Assembly: GCA_049323755.1 (NCBI GenBank)
Contig: JBMOPE010000026.1
Coordinates: 186,001 to 250,000 of the forward strand
Length of the DNA stretch: 64,000 nt
Reading direction: 5' to 3'
From: BRHc4a sp049323755
Lineage (GTDB): Bacteria > Bacillota > Desulfotomaculia > Desulfotomaculales > Desulfocucumaceae
Under the pieces are notes generated by a model. That model was not told where the DNA came from and did not search any database. It was given only the letters and a program-made list of their open reading frames with translations. Position 1 is the stretch's first letter. Each line of letters starts with the position of its first letter. A program made the position numbers and the translations under genes. Shown here one piece after another: positions 1 to 9,090 of this stretch.

Positions 1-51
1 ACCTACGCATTGGCTCTTATGCGTAATTTGCTTGACGTAGAGATTTTTTAG
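1..51 (+). CDS. C-terminal tail of an upstream gene (partial)
   Basis: Frame 1 is open from the window edge to a TAG at 49-51 and encodes 16 residues ending LLDVEIF. It is followed after 13 bases by the next gene with its own GGGGGAATAGAGG-type ribosome binding site. This spacing suggests the 3' end of an upstream operon member. Too little is present to name it. Confidence 0.4.
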   Translation, partial: TYALALMRNLLDVEIF

Positions 52-64
52 GGGGAATAGAGGT

Positions 65-427
65 ATGTATAATAAGCTTTATGAACTTGTAAAGGATAAT
101 CTAAACAGGAGAATAGCTGAACCCCAAGATATTATGCTTTTAAAAGAAATAATCATTGCCCTGAAAGGACTCTTTGTAGAGATTAAAATTAATTCATCTT
201 CTATGGGACCTTATGGAGATGAAAAAATAATTTCAAGGATAAAAGAGTCAAAATACATGGGCAGACAGGTAAGAATTGCCACAGATATAAGTACTATAAA
301 GTTCCCTGCGGTGGGAATAATAGTAACTTCGTATGATAAAAATATTATTATAACTATTCCTGACAATGAAGAGTTTGGCTCAAATTTGACAATAAAAATT
401 AACGAGGATAAAAATACAAAAATATAG
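65..427 (+). CDS. Small protein of unknown function upstream of prfC
   Basis: This 120-residue protein is not recognised. The N-terminal half is charged and helical in character, and the C-terminal half (about residues 65-115) alternates short hydrophobic stretches such as IIVTSYDKNIIITIP, suggesting beta-strands. There is no signal peptide, membrane segment or cysteine motif. A purine-rich ribosome binding site precedes the ATG. The gene ends a few bases before prfC, so the two are probably cotranscribed. Its function cannot be inferred from the sequence. Confidence 0.6.
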   Translation: MYNKLYELVKDNLNRRIAEPQDIMLLKEIIIALKGLFVEIKINSSSMGPYGDEKIISRIKESKYMGRQVRIATDISTIKFPAVGIIVTSYDKNIIITIPDNEEFGSNLTIKINEDKNTKI

Positions 428-436
428 GTGCTAATT

Positions 437-2068
437 ATGTACAGCAAAACTAATTTTAACGCTCAGATAAGAAACAGAAGAACTTTTGCAATAATATCGC
501 ACCCAGATGCGGGGAAAACCACACTAACAGAAAAGTTTTTATTGTACGGAGGGGCACTTCGCCTAGCCGGCTCGGTAAAATCACGCAAAGCAAAGCAGTA
601 TGCCCTGTCAGACTGGATGGAGCTTGAAAAGCAGAGGGGGATTTCTATAACGTCCAGCGTCTTGCAGTTTGAGTACTGCGGCAAAAAGGTAAATATACTT
701 GACACACCCGGACACCAGGATTTTAGCGAGGACACATACCGCACACTAATTGCTGCGGATAGTGCTGTAATGGTTATTGACGCGGCAAAGGGCGTGGAGG
801 CTCAAACCAAGAAGCTTTTTCATGTTTGCAGAGACAGGGGCATTCCTATTTTCACCTTTGTAAATAAACTTGACCGTCATGGTAAGGAACCCCTTGAGTT
901 ACTTGATGAGATTGAGAAAGTTCTGGGAATAAATGCCTATCCCATGAATTGGCCTATAGGTATGGGAAGTGAGTTTAAAGGGATATATGACCGGATTAAT
1001 TCTAGAATAGAGCTATATTCCAGTAAAGGGCACGGGCAGACTATCATCCCCTCCAGGGTCGGAGATTTGACGGACCCTGCGTTTGCAGAGGCAATAAGTG
1101 AGCCTTTATATGAAAAACTTAAGGAAGATATTGAATTACTGGACCTGGCAGGGTTTTGCTACAATACAGATTTAATAGCCCAGGGGAAACTGACACCGGT
1201 ATATTTCGGCAGCGCCCTTACAAACTTTGGGGTGGGCTATTTTTTGGACTCCTTTATTAAGCTTGCCCCTGCACCCGGTGAAAAAACAACTTCAGCCGGG
1301 GTAATAAAGCCTGATTTTGAGGAATTTTCCGGATTTGTTTTTAAAATTCAAGCCAATATGAACCCTGCCCACCGCGACAGAATAGCTTTTGTAAGAATTT
1401 GCACAGGAATTTTCAGGCGTGGCATGGTGGTAAAGCACGTTCCCACAGGAAGGCTTATACGGCTGTCTCAATCAAAGCAGTTTATGGCTCAGGATGGCAT
1501 GATTATAGATGAGGCCTTCCCCGGTGATATTATAGGTCTTTTTGATTCAGGCATTTTTCGCATAGGTGACACACTGACCGAGGCCAGTTGCTTTAATTAT
1601 GAATCCATTCCACAATTCCAGCCTGAATTTTTCGCAAGAGTCCACCTTCGGGACGCTATGAAAAGAAAACAATTTATTAAAGGTATGGAAGAGCTCACAG
1701 AGGAAGGAGCGGTTCAAAAATACCGCCACCCGGATATTGGAATTGAGTCGCCTATAATTGGCGCAGTGGGAGTTTTACAGTTTGACGTGATTAAATACAG
1801 GCTAACCCATGAGTACGGGGTGGATATAGAACTGGAGCAACTTCCATTTACCGTTGCCCGGTGGGTGACGGGGAAAGAAATAAAACCAAAGGATCTTTCC
1901 AGCAGCGACAATTCAGTGGTCATCGATGATAGTGGGAATTATGTTGTGCTATTCAGAAATGAATGGTCCATGAATTGGGAAATAAACAAAAACAAGCATA
2001 TTCAGTATTTGCAGCAACCCCCACTGAAAGGAGCAAACCATGCCATTAAAAGAACATCCGGCATATGA
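437..2068 (+). CDS. prfC: Peptide chain release factor 3 (RF3)
   Basis: RF3 is a cytoplasmic translational GTPase that recycles RF1 and RF2 from the ribosome after termination. The G domain is at the N-terminus: G1 HPDAGKTT near residue 22, G3 DTPGHQD near 90, and G4 NKLD near 143. EF-Tu-like domain II and the RF3-specific C-terminal domain follow, and the length (543 residues) is normal for the family. I start at the ATG at 437; an in-frame GTG at 428 would add three residues. The 3' end overlaps helD by 29 bases, implying coupled translation. Confidence 0.95.
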   Translation: MYSKTNFNAQIRNRRTFAIISHPDAGKTTLTEKFLLYGGALRLAGSVKSRKAKQYALSDWMELEKQRGISITSSVLQFEYCGKKVNILDTPGHQDFSEDTYRTLIAADSAVMVIDAAKGVEAQTKKLFHVCRDRGIPIFTFVNKLDRHGKEPLELLDEIEKVLGINAYPMNWPIGMGSEFKGIYDRINSRIELYSSKGHGQTIIPSRVGDLTDPAFAEAISEPLYEKLKEDIELLDLAGFCYNTDLIAQGKLTPVYFGSALTNFGVGYFLDSFIKLAPAPGEKTTSAGVIKPDFEEFSGFVFKIQANMNPAHRDRIAFVRICTGIFRRGMVVKHVPTGRLIRLSQSKQFMAQDGMIIDEAFPGDIIGLFDSGIFRIGDTLTEASCFNYESIPQFQPEFFARVHLRDAMKRKQFIKGMEELTEEGAVQKYRHPDIGIESPIIGAVGVLQFDVIKYRLTHEYGVDIELEQLPFTVARWVTGKEIKPKDLSSSDNSVVIDDSGNYVVLFRNEWSMNWEINKNKHIQYLQQPPLKGANHAIKRTSGI

Positions 2069-4313
2069 TCAAGAACTCAAAAGGCTTTCGCACACAAAGA
2101 AAAATATTGAAAATTTTATAGTAAACATACAAAAAAACAAGGAAGTATATAAAGAAAACATTAGGGAAGCCTTTGTTAACCTTGATTATTTAGATAGCAG
2201 CCAGAGCTATATAAGTATATTGACAAACGCAAAATTCTTGGAGTTGGACTCAAGTCACCTGGATGAACTACAGAAGTCCAGGAAAAGGCCTTACTTTGGA
2301 CGAATAGATTTCAAAGACCATAATAGTGACCGGGCTGAAAGCCTTTATATTGGCAAAGTATCGCTTCCTGATAAGGAAAATAAAAAAATCCTCATTCTTG
2401 ACTGGCGGGCGCCTATAGCCAACGTGTATTATGAAGGCCGCCTGGGAGAAGTGTCCTATCAAACTCCCCGGGGGTCAATATCTGGCGAGCTTGTTCTAAA
2501 AAGACAGTATGCCATTAATGAAGGAAAACTGGAAAACATCCTGGATATCGACATCACCACCAATGATACCTTTTTACAGGCCTCACTGGAGGTAAATGCC
2601 GATAAAAAATTAAAAGATATAGCTGCTACTATTCAGTCCGAGCAAAACAGTATTATCAGGGCCGATATGAATATGCCGCTCATTGTTCAGGGGGTAGCCG
2701 GAAGCGGTAAAACCACTATTGCCCTGCACCGGATAGCGTATCTTATTTATACCTATGAAGATTCTTTTATTCCGGAGAATTTTATGATTATTGCTCCAAA
2801 CAGACTGTTTTTGGATTATATATCCGAAGTTTTGCCTGAACTGGGAGTGGAAAGGGTAAAACAGACCACCATAGTAGAGTTATTCAGGGAACTATTAGGG
2901 GAAAAATACAAGTTTACAGGCACTAACGAAAAAATCATTTTATTTATCGATAGAGAAAATGCTAATGAAGAAGCAGACAGACTATCCAAAAGGTCATCCT
3001 TTTTCAAGGGAACCAGGGCTTTTAAAGATATTATTGATGGGTATATTAAGGAGTTGGAGCAAGACTTTGTGCCCGGTGAGGATTTTTCTCTGGGAGACCA
3101 TGTTATTGTTAACAGCGGTGAAATAAGGCGTCTTTTTCTGGAAGAATATAACCATTTGCCTCTGTATAAAAGAATCGATGAGATAAAGAAACATTTGTCC
3201 TATAAGTTGAAATCCTCCAGGGAAAAGATTGTCGAGGAAATTGAAAATCGCTATAACAGAATAATGGATCAAGTAAGGGCACTGGCAATTGACGACGAAG
3301 AAAAGAGAACAGAATTAGTTACTCTTATAGACGCCAAGAACGATGAAATTGAAAGTATTAAAAAAAGTTTTAGAACACTGGTCTCAAAATATATAGCCCT
3401 GTTTCCTAAACATGACCTTTTATATTACTACAAGAATATTGTTGCCGGGGAGGTAGTGCGGAAATTCGCCAGTGAGAACCTGGATGCTGAATTTATAAGT
3501 TTTTTTTGCAGCCACTCGGAAGGGATATTAAAGAAAAAGCAGGTTGAAATAGAAGATGGGGCAGCCCTTATTTATCTAAAAAACCTGCTATTCGGCTTTG
3601 ATAAAGATCTGGATATAAAGCACATTGTTATTGATGAGGCCCAGGACTTAAGCCTATTCCAGATATACGCCATGAAAAGGATTTTAGGAACCGAACGCTT
3701 TACAATATTCGGCGACCTGGCCCAGGGGATTCACTCTTACAGGAGTTTAAGCAATTGGGATTCAGTGGCAAAAGAGGTATTTCCAGATGGTTGCAATTAC
3801 CTGACCCTTGAGCAAAGCTACAGAACTACCATAGAGATTATGAACACGGCCAATGAGGTAATCAAAAAGCATGTTCCTCCGGGTGTTGCGCTGGCTAAAC
3901 CTGTAATCAGACATGGGGACAAGCCTGAGATTATAGTTTTTAAATCAGCAGAAGAAATTATAGGCACAGTAAAAAAACAGGTTAAAAAACTCCAGGCTAA
4001 CGGATACAAGTCCATTGCATTAATTTGTAAATCAATGGAGGAGTGTAAAAGGATAAAAAAATATCTGGACAAAGAATCCGGGATATCTGTTCGGTTACTC
4101 ACCGGGGAAGAGAATGCTTACCATAGCGGGATCACACTGGTTCCTTCATATATTGCCAAGGGGTTGGAATTCGATGCGGTTTTCATTATTAACATCGAGG
4201 ACAAATACAGCAGCAGTGATATTGACATTAAATTATTATATGTCGCAATGACCAGGGCACTTCATAAATTGTTTGTTTACTACAGAGAAAACACCATTTA
4301 CTCGTTTTCTTAG
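2040..4313 (+). CDS. helD: HelD-like superfamily 1 helicase (UvrD/Rep type)
   Basis: This 757-residue SF1 ATPase matches HelD, which in Gram-positive bacteria releases stalled or inactive RNA polymerase. The N-terminal helical arm (residues 1-100, with a charged coiled-coil-like stretch) precedes Walker A (GVAGSGKTT near 217). The Walker B type motif is DEAQDLS near 532, and conserved motifs YVAMTRALHKL sit near the C-terminus. The start is fixed by AAAGGAG six bases upstream of the ATG, inside the end of prfC. Overlap with prfC suggests a translation/transcription recycling operon. Other UvrD-family helicases are possible but the N-terminal arm favours HelD. Confidence 0.85.
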   Translation: MPLKEHPAYDQELKRLSHTKKNIENFIVNIQKNKEVYKENIREAFVNLDYLDSSQSYISILTNAKFLELDSSHLDELQKSRKRPYFGRIDFKDHNSDRAESLYIGKVSLPDKENKKILILDWRAPIANVYYEGRLGEVSYQTPRGSISGELVLKRQYAINEGKLENILDIDITTNDTFLQASLEVNADKKLKDIAATIQSEQNSIIRADMNMPLIVQGVAGSGKTTIALHRIAYLIYTYEDSFIPENFMIIAPNRLFLDYISEVLPELGVERVKQTTIVELFRELLGEKYKFTGTNEKIILFIDRENANEEADRLSKRSSFFKGTRAFKDIIDGYIKELEQDFVPGEDFSLGDHVIVNSGEIRRLFLEEYNHLPLYKRIDEIKKHLSYKLKSSREKIVEEIENRYNRIMDQVRALAIDDEEKRTELVTLIDAKNDEIESIKKSFRTLVSKYIALFPKHDLLYYYKNIVAGEVVRKFASENLDAEFISFFCSHSEGILKKKQVEIEDGAALIYLKNLLFGFDKDLDIKHIVIDEAQDLSLFQIYAMKRILGTERFTIFGDLAQGIHSYRSLSNWDSVAKEVFPDGCNYLTLEQSYRTTIEIMNTANEVIKKHVPPGVALAKPVIRHGDKPEIIVFKSAEEIIGTVKKQVKKLQANGYKSIALICKSMEECKRIKKYLDKESGISVRLLTGEENAYHSGITLVPSYIAKGLEFDAVFIINIEDKYSSSDIDIKLLYVAMTRALHKLFVYYRENTIYSFS

Positions 4314-4327
4314 TGTAGTACATAATC

Positions 4328-4394
4328 CCCCCGTTATTTGGAAGAATAATTGTTGGCACTGCCCAACAAAAGGTCCAAACGGGGGTTTTCTTTT
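4328..4394 (+). terminator. Rho-independent terminator after helD
   Basis: An imperfect C-rich/G-rich inverted repeat (CCCCCGTTATTTGG and CCAAACGGGGG) with a loop of about 33 bases is followed by TTTTCTTTT. The T tract contains the TTG that I propose as the start of the next gene, so the two signals overlap. Confidence 0.55.
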
Positions 4395-5223
4395 GAAAAA
4401 ATTCTTTTCTGTACTGCTTGTTATTGCCGTATCTATTGCTATAAGCTCTTGCGCAGCCTTTAAGAAGCCCGCCCCGCCACAAAACAAAACATTTATTGTT
4501 CCGGAAGTAAGCAGGGTTTCCTTCGACACCATAGATTTGAAAAAGTCGCCAAAAGTTGTGCGGGACATGGCTAAATCCATTGAAAACCAGGACTCAATTG
4601 CCTGGACACAGGTTGGCAATAGCGCCTACATAGTTGTGAGCAGGGGTGAAAAGACAAAATATTACGATATAACGGTGGAAGAAATTTTGAGGCGTTTGCC
4701 TGAAGAGAACTACACCTGGATTGACGCCAAGCTAAAATATAAGAAAAGGGATAAGCCTGAAACCGATGCAAACAAGCTTTTCACTGTGGTTAAGGCAGAT
4801 CTGGACACCCCTCCCAATGGGGCAGGATTTACAATAAGCGGCCTTGAAACCGGGGGAATTACCACAGTCCCTGGCCGTTCAGCGCCCAATACAGCAACAC
4901 CAAATTCAACTGCACCAAATTTAACTACTCAGAATATACAGACTGGAACAGTCATTGAACAGCCCGCTTCCAGCCAGGTAATTACCAGTCCGGTAAGAAT
5001 TAAGGGTATTTCTAAGAGTCCCGGCAAGAAAAGAGTTAGACTTTCCACCAGGGGTGGTCAGATAATCAAAGAGGATAACCTAAACACAGACTCCAGCGGT
5101 TCCTTTGACTATAACCTGAGTTACAATTCTCCAGAAATGCCGGCACCGGGAGATATATCAATAATTGAGTACAATGGAACAGATGAAAAGGTTCTGGCCA
5201 GGGTTCCGGTTATTATAAGATGA
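4393..5223 (+). CDS. Putative lipoprotein with C-terminal Ig-like (Gmad2-like) domain
   Basis: From the TTG at 4393 the protein begins with a basic start (LKKFF), a hydrophobic segment and a lipobox-like ISSC at residues 17-20, so it is probably a membrane-anchored lipoprotein. A globular N-terminal domain of about 130 residues is followed by a Thr/Pro/Asn-rich linker (around 150-190). The C-terminal domain of about 80 residues starting TSPVRIKG resembles the Gmad2/Ig-like domains of spore germination and envelope proteins. Reading further upstream would put coding sequence through the helD terminator, so the longer frame is unlikely. Specific function unknown. Confidence 0.6.
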   Translation: MKKFFSVLLVIAVSIAISSCAAFKKPAPPQNKTFIVPEVSRVSFDTIDLKKSPKVVRDMAKSIENQDSIAWTQVGNSAYIVVSRGEKTKYYDITVEEILRRLPEENYTWIDAKLKYKKRDKPETDANKLFTVVKADLDTPPNGAGFTISGLETGGITTVPGRSAPNTATPNSTAPNLTTQNIQTGTVIEQPASSQVITSPVRIKGISKSPGKKRVRLSTRGGQIIKEDNLNTDSSGSFDYNLSYNSPEMPAPGDISIIEYNGTDEKVLARVPVIIR

Positions 5224-5248
5224 ATAAGGAAAGCACCATAAAAACATC

Positions 5249-5284
5249 AGGCCCCTGGGTATTGTGAATGTGATCCAGGGGCCT
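5249..5284 (+). terminator. Strong hairpin between lipoprotein and DUF2953 gene
   Basis: A perfect 10-bp inverted repeat (AGGCCCCTGG / CCAGGGGCCT) encloses a 16-base loop. No clear T tract follows, so it may be a processing or attenuation hairpin rather than a classical terminator. Confidence 0.45.
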
Positions 5285-5312
5285 ATGTGCTTAGAGTCAG
5301 GGAGGTTGTGTC

Positions 5313-6065
5313 GTGGTGTTTTATATTTACCTCCTGGCCGGGATATCTCTATTGGCGGCTGTTATAGCCGTGATACCGATAGATTTCAGAATCAGGTACG
5401 GTAGAGAGGGAGAAAAAGACCTGCTCAGCCTGGACCTTTTTATATGGCCTGTTATCAGATATAAATACAGATTTGTTATGATTGATTTCAGGTCAACGAT
5501 TCTGAATTATGTCCTGAGCTACAGGGGTGAAGTTGTAAAGGGAGGCCAAAAAGCCGATATAAAAAGCAAAAAGCGCTTCCATTACTCAGATATTTTAGAG
5601 GCCTTAGACTTTATTTATGACATGAGGGATATAATAAGGACGGCCCGGCCATCCCTTGAATACATAATGAGCAGAATTAAGCTGGAGAAATTAAACTGGA
5701 CTACCCGTTTCGGAACTGGAGAGCCTTATTATACAGGCCTTTTTACCGGGATAGCCTGGTCTTTTAAAGGATATGTCGTTTCGACCGTCTGTAACCGGCT
5801 AAAGACATTAACCATACCTGTACTTTCTGTTATACCGGTTTTTAACAGGGCGGGCCTGATGATTTCATTCGACTGTATATTAAAAACCAGAACAGGCTAT
5901 ATTATCATTACCGGCATAAAAATTATAGCAGCTTTGCTTCTCAGAGGAAAAGCCGGTAAAGTTTTTAGAATTTTAAAACGATCCGGCAGGAGGTATGGCA
6001 ATGCCCGAACATCCCATCGAGGGACTAATGAAAACAGCCATGGAAAACATCAAGGAAATGGTTGA
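5313..6065 (+). CDS. DUF2953 (YtfI-like) membrane-anchored protein
   Basis: This 250-residue protein has an N-terminal transmembrane helix (residues 3-22), an all-beta-looking middle, and a second hydrophobic stretch around 198-212, ending in a basic, Gly/Arg/His-rich tail. The layout matches DUF2953 proteins, which in Bacillus (ytfI) lie directly upstream of ytfJ/gerW. The same partner follows here with a 65-base overlap. The start is a GTG behind AGGGAGG. By position it is probably a sporulation-linked envelope protein; its biochemical role is unknown. The low-complexity tail is encoded within the overlap with gerW and may be poorly conserved. Confidence 0.75.
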   Translation: MVFYIYLLAGISLLAAVIAVIPIDFRIRYGREGEKDLLSLDLFIWPVIRYKYRFVMIDFRSTILNYVLSYRGEVVKGGQKADIKSKKRFHYSDILEALDFIYDMRDIIRTARPSLEYIMSRIKLEKLNWTTRFGTGEPYYTGLFTGIAWSFKGYVVSTVCNRLKTLTIPVLSVIPVFNRAGLMISFDCILKTRTGYIIITGIKIIAALLLRGKAGKVFRILKRSGRRYGNARTSHRGTNENSHGKHQGNG

Positions 6066-6435
6066 TGTGAATACTGTAATAGGCGATCCCGTGGAATCGC
6101 CGGACGGAACTGTGATAATACCTGTTTCCCGAGTTTCATTTGGTTTTGGAGCAGGAGGCGGTGAATTCGAAAGCAACACAAAAGAAAATGGGAAAACCCA
6201 GGAACAACCTCCGTTTTTTGGCGGGGGAAGTGGTGCCGGCGTCTCGGTTCAGCCTGTTGGCTTTCTGGTGGTCGGTAATGGCCAGGTGAGACTGCTGCCG
6301 GTTGATAACAATGCAATTATAGACAGGCTGATAGATGTAGCCCCTCAGTTTATATCCCAGATACAGGGAATATTCAAAAAAGATGGCCCGGTCAGAACTA
6401 CCAACACTCTAACAACAAACACTCCTATAGAATAA
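6001..6435 (+). CDS. gerW: GerW/YtfJ family sporulation protein
   Basis: This 144-residue protein has the family signature: an N-terminal helix (PIEGLMKTAMENIKEMVD), the segment VIGDPVESPDGTVIIPVSRV, then a glycine-rich FGFGAGGG stretch. Bacillus YtfJ/GerW is made during sporulation and is needed for germination through some receptors. I chose the ATG at 6001 because the CAGGAGG site lies 7 bases before it; the ATG at 5995 is only one base from that site. It overlaps the DUF2953 gene, as in other spore formers. Confidence 0.9.
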   Translation: MPEHPIEGLMKTAMENIKEMVDVNTVIGDPVESPDGTVIIPVSRVSFGFGAGGGEFESNTKENGKTQEQPPFFGGGSGAGVSVQPVGFLVVGNGQVRLLPVDNNAIIDRLIDVAPQFISQIQGIFKKDGPVRTTNTLTTNTPIE

Positions 6436-6440
6436 TTAAA

Positions 6441-6469
6441 TCCCCGGCCAGGGGGTTTTCCTTTTTTTT
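6441..6469 (+). terminator. Rho-independent terminator after gerW
   Basis: A short C/G hairpin (CCCC GGCCA GGGG) is followed by TTTTCCTTTTTTT. It closes the DUF2953-gerW unit. Confidence 0.7.
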
Positions 6470-6581
6470 ATATAATCCCAACTGTCCTTTAACCTTTGTA
6501 TCGGGCATAAAATATATTGTTAAGAACATATTTACAGATATCAGTCTTTTATTAACAGTAATATATAAGGGGGGTGGCAGC

Positions 6582-7856
6582 TTGGTAATAGTTGTCGGAG
6601 GCGGCTGGGCAGGTTGCGCCGCAGCATATTCCGCGTCTCTTGCCGGAGCTGAAGTAACACTTATCGAGAAAACCGACATGCTCCTGGGTACAGGTCTCGT
6701 AGGGGGGATAATGCGCAATAACGGGCGCTATACAGCCATCGAAGAGCTTTCGGTAATGGGAGGTTCGGAGCTGGTGCGGCTTATTGACCAGTCAGCCAGA
6801 CACAGATGGGTTAACTTTCCAGGCCACAGACATGCCTCCCTTTATGATGTGACTAATATAGAGCCGGTAATAAGACATTTCTTAATAGAAAAAGGCGTAA
6901 GACTACGCCTGCAGTCAAGGGTGACCGATGTTTTAAAGAGCGGAAAAGCACTGGCCGGAGTTGTTATTTCCACAGGTGAGGCAATAGGTGGCGATGTATT
7001 TATTGATACCACCGGCACCGCCGGCCCTGTCAACAACTGCTCACGCTTTGGAACCGGCTGTGCCATGTGTATTTTGAGGTGCCCCACTTTTGGTCCGAGA
7101 ATAAGCCTGACAGCCAGGGCAGGAATTAAAGAGATAACTGCCAGTGAGGAATTTGGCCAGTTTGAGGCTATGAGTGGATCCTGCAAGCTTGACAAAAAAT
7201 CACTTGCTCCCTGGCTGGTCAATAATCTTGAAAGGGATGGAGTGGTGGTAGTTCCTCTGCCTGAATCTGTCCAAAAAGAAGACTCTTTATTGGACCGGAA
7301 AGCCTGTCAACAATACAATCTAAAAGAATTTGCAGATAATCTTATAATTCTTGACACAGGCCATGCCAAGCTAATGACACCCTATTTCCCCCTGGAAATG
7401 TTAAGGACCATAGACGGTTTCGGTAATGCCAGATATGCCGATCCTTATTCCGGCGGCAGGGGCAATTCAGTACGGTTTATGGCTATTGCTCCTGCCGGTG
7501 AAGATTTAAAAGTCAGTGGGATTGAAAATCTTTTTTGCGCAGGAGAAAAAACCGGACTTCTGGTTGGTCATACCGAAGCCATTGTAACCGGGATGCTGGC
7601 GGGCAATAACGCCGTCAGAAGCCTTAAGGGCAAAAAAAATCTAAGGCTGCCAACTACACTTGCTTCCGGAGACATTATCTCCTTTATGCTTACATCCATG
7701 AAAACAGCAGCCGGACTGAGAAGAAAATATACCTTTTCAGGTTCGGTCTATTTCGAAAGGATGAAAGAAAAAGAACTGTATTCTACAAATATTGAAGGCA
7801 TAGAGAAAAGAGTAATGAGGGAGGACCTTTCAGGAATATACAGGAGGAAGGTCTAA
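6582..7856 (+). CDS. FAD-dependent oxidoreductase (FAD_oxidored-like)
   Basis: This 424-residue protein starts with a dinucleotide-binding Rossmann motif (VVGGGWAGCAAAY, residues 4-16) followed by an acidic strand end (LIEK). Near residue 285-350 a second FAD-contact region reads LFCAGEKTGLLVGHTEA, as in MnmG/TrmFO-like and FAD_oxidored proteins. A cysteine cluster CAMCILRC near residues 159-166 may bind metal or serve redox chemistry. The start is TTG behind AAGGGGGGTGG. It lies just upstream of spmA-spmB in the same direction, suggesting sporulation-linked expression. Substrate unknown. Confidence 0.8.
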   Translation: MVIVVGGGWAGCAAAYSASLAGAEVTLIEKTDMLLGTGLVGGIMRNNGRYTAIEELSVMGGSELVRLIDQSARHRWVNFPGHRHASLYDVTNIEPVIRHFLIEKGVRLRLQSRVTDVLKSGKALAGVVISTGEAIGGDVFIDTTGTAGPVNNCSRFGTGCAMCILRCPTFGPRISLTARAGIKEITASEEFGQFEAMSGSCKLDKKSLAPWLVNNLERDGVVVVPLPESVQKEDSLLDRKACQQYNLKEFADNLIILDTGHAKLMTPYFPLEMLRTIDGFGNARYADPYSGGRGNSVRFMAIAPAGEDLKVSGIENLFCAGEKTGLLVGHTEAIVTGMLAGNNAVRSLKGKKNLRLPTTLASGDIISFMLTSMKTAAGLRRKYTFSGSVYFERMKEKELYSTNIEGIEKRVMREDLSGIYRRKV

Positions 7857-7884
7857 ACAATAGATATCTCGGTTCTATATGATT

Positions 7885-7930
7885 ATATCACCTCATAATG
7901 TAAGAATAGACAAGCTGTCAGGGGTGATAT
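7885..7930 (+). promoter_or_regulatory. Inverted repeat sequestering the spmA ribosome binding site
   Basis: ATATCACC at 7885-7892 is perfectly complementary to GGTGATAT at 7923-7930, which contains the GGGGTGA ribosome binding site of spmA. Pairing would hide the site. Whether it is used for control is inference. Confidence 0.4.
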
Positions 7931-7931
7931 T

Positions 7932-8528
7932 TTGGTTAATGCTATATGGCTTGGAATGATTGTTTTTGGCATTGTGGTGGCCGCGGCCAAAGGTAATATT
8001 GACGTTGTGACCAGAGCGGCGCTGGAAGGAGCCAGTAATGCCGTTAAAATATCAATGGGACTGATTGCTATTATAACTTTCTGGCTTGGCATTATGAAGA
8101 TAGCCGAGGAAGCAGGAATAGTCACGTCCCTGGCAAGGTTAATTTCCCCGGTATTAAGGTTTCTCTTTCCCGAGATCCCCAGGGATCACCCTGCAATGGG
8201 AGCAATAATAATGAACATAAGCGCTAATGTTCTGGGCCTTGGAAATGCAGCCACACCAATGGGGCTTATCGCCATGCAGGAAATGCAAAAGCTTAACAGG
8301 GGAGACCCCCGTACAGCCTCCAGCTCCATGTGCACCTTTCTTGCCCTTAATACGTCGTGTATTACACTTATTCCCACCACAATAATTGGGATAAGGGTGC
8401 TGAACGGGTCAGCGGACCCCACCGAAGTTGTAGGAACAACCATATTTGCCACCGCATGTGGCATGACCGTAGCCGTATTGGTGGACAGGGTATTCAGACT
8501 GGTTCACTCAAAGCCCGGGAGGTTTTAA
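7932..8528 (+). CDS. spmA: Spore maturation protein A
   Basis: SpmA is a nucleoside-recognition/Gate-domain membrane protein that acts with SpmB in dehydrating the spore core. The 198-residue sequence has about four or five hydrophobic segments and the family stretches MNISANVLGLGNAATPMG and ASSSMCTFLALNTS. The start is a TTG; its ribosome binding site GGGGTGA lies within an inverted repeat. spmB follows after 5 bases. Confidence 0.93.
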   Translation: MVNAIWLGMIVFGIVVAAAKGNIDVVTRAALEGASNAVKISMGLIAIITFWLGIMKIAEEAGIVTSLARLISPVLRFLFPEIPRDHPAMGAIIMNISANVLGLGNAATPMGLIAMQEMQKLNRGDPRTASSSMCTFLALNTSCITLIPTTIIGIRVLNGSADPTEVVGTTIFATACGMTVAVLVDRVFRLVHSKPGRF

Positions 8529-8533
8529 TAAAG

Positions 8534-9070
8534 GTGTATTCCATAATATCAGAAATATCACGGTGGGCCATTCCATTAATACTCCTTTTGATACCACTGA
8601 CAGCAATGATACGTGGAGTCAAGGTATTTGAAACATTTGTCCAGGGTGCCGAAACCGGCTTTTCCACCGCCATAAAGACCATTCCTTACCTGGTGGCCAT
8701 GATGGTATCAATAAATATTTTCAGGGCTTCAGGGGCAATGGATGTGCTGGTGGGAGCACTATCTCCTTTTTTAAACCTATTGGGCTTTCCTGCAGAGCTT
8801 ATTCCCCACGCAATAATGAGGCCTCTTTCCGGTGGTGCGGCACTTGGCATCGCAGCAGATATAATAGAAACCCACGGCCCGGATTCCTATATTGGCAGAC
8901 TTGTATCCACTATGCAGGGCACCAGTGACACCACTTTTTATGTTCTAACCCTCTATTTCGGGTCTGTGGGAGTATTCAGGTACCGCTACGCTGTTTATTC
9001 CGGTCTTGCCGCAGATTTTACAACTCTTTTTGCCTCAATATATATAGTTAATCTGCTTTATAGGAATTAG
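8534..9070 (+). CDS. spmB: Spore maturation protein B
   Basis: This 178-residue membrane protein is the partner of SpmA and has the same length as the Bacillus protein. Diagnostic stretches are MRPLSGGAALG and MQGTSDTTFYVLTLYFGSVG. I chose the GTG at 8534, 12 bases after GGGAGG, because the longer open frame reads backwards through spmA and gives non-family sequence. The stop codon is embedded in a heptanucleotide repeat (9063-9090). Confidence 0.92.
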   Translation: MYSIISEISRWAIPLILLLIPLTAMIRGVKVFETFVQGAETGFSTAIKTIPYLVAMMVSINIFRASGAMDVLVGALSPFLNLLGFPAELIPHAIMRPLSGGAALGIAADIIETHGPDSYIGRLVSTMQGTSDTTFYVLTLYFGSVGVFRYRYAVYSGLAADFTTLFASIYIVNLLYRN

Positions 9071-9090
9071 TAATTGGGAATTGGGGGTTA
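9063..9090. repeat. Heptanucleotide repeat, GGAATTG/A type
   Basis: About four 7-base units (GGAATTA, GTAATTG, GGAATTG, GGGGTTA) span the end of spmB and the intergenic point of convergence with the next gene. The same unit recurs at 18980, 43757, 43914, 50447 and 50512. Confidence 0.6.
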
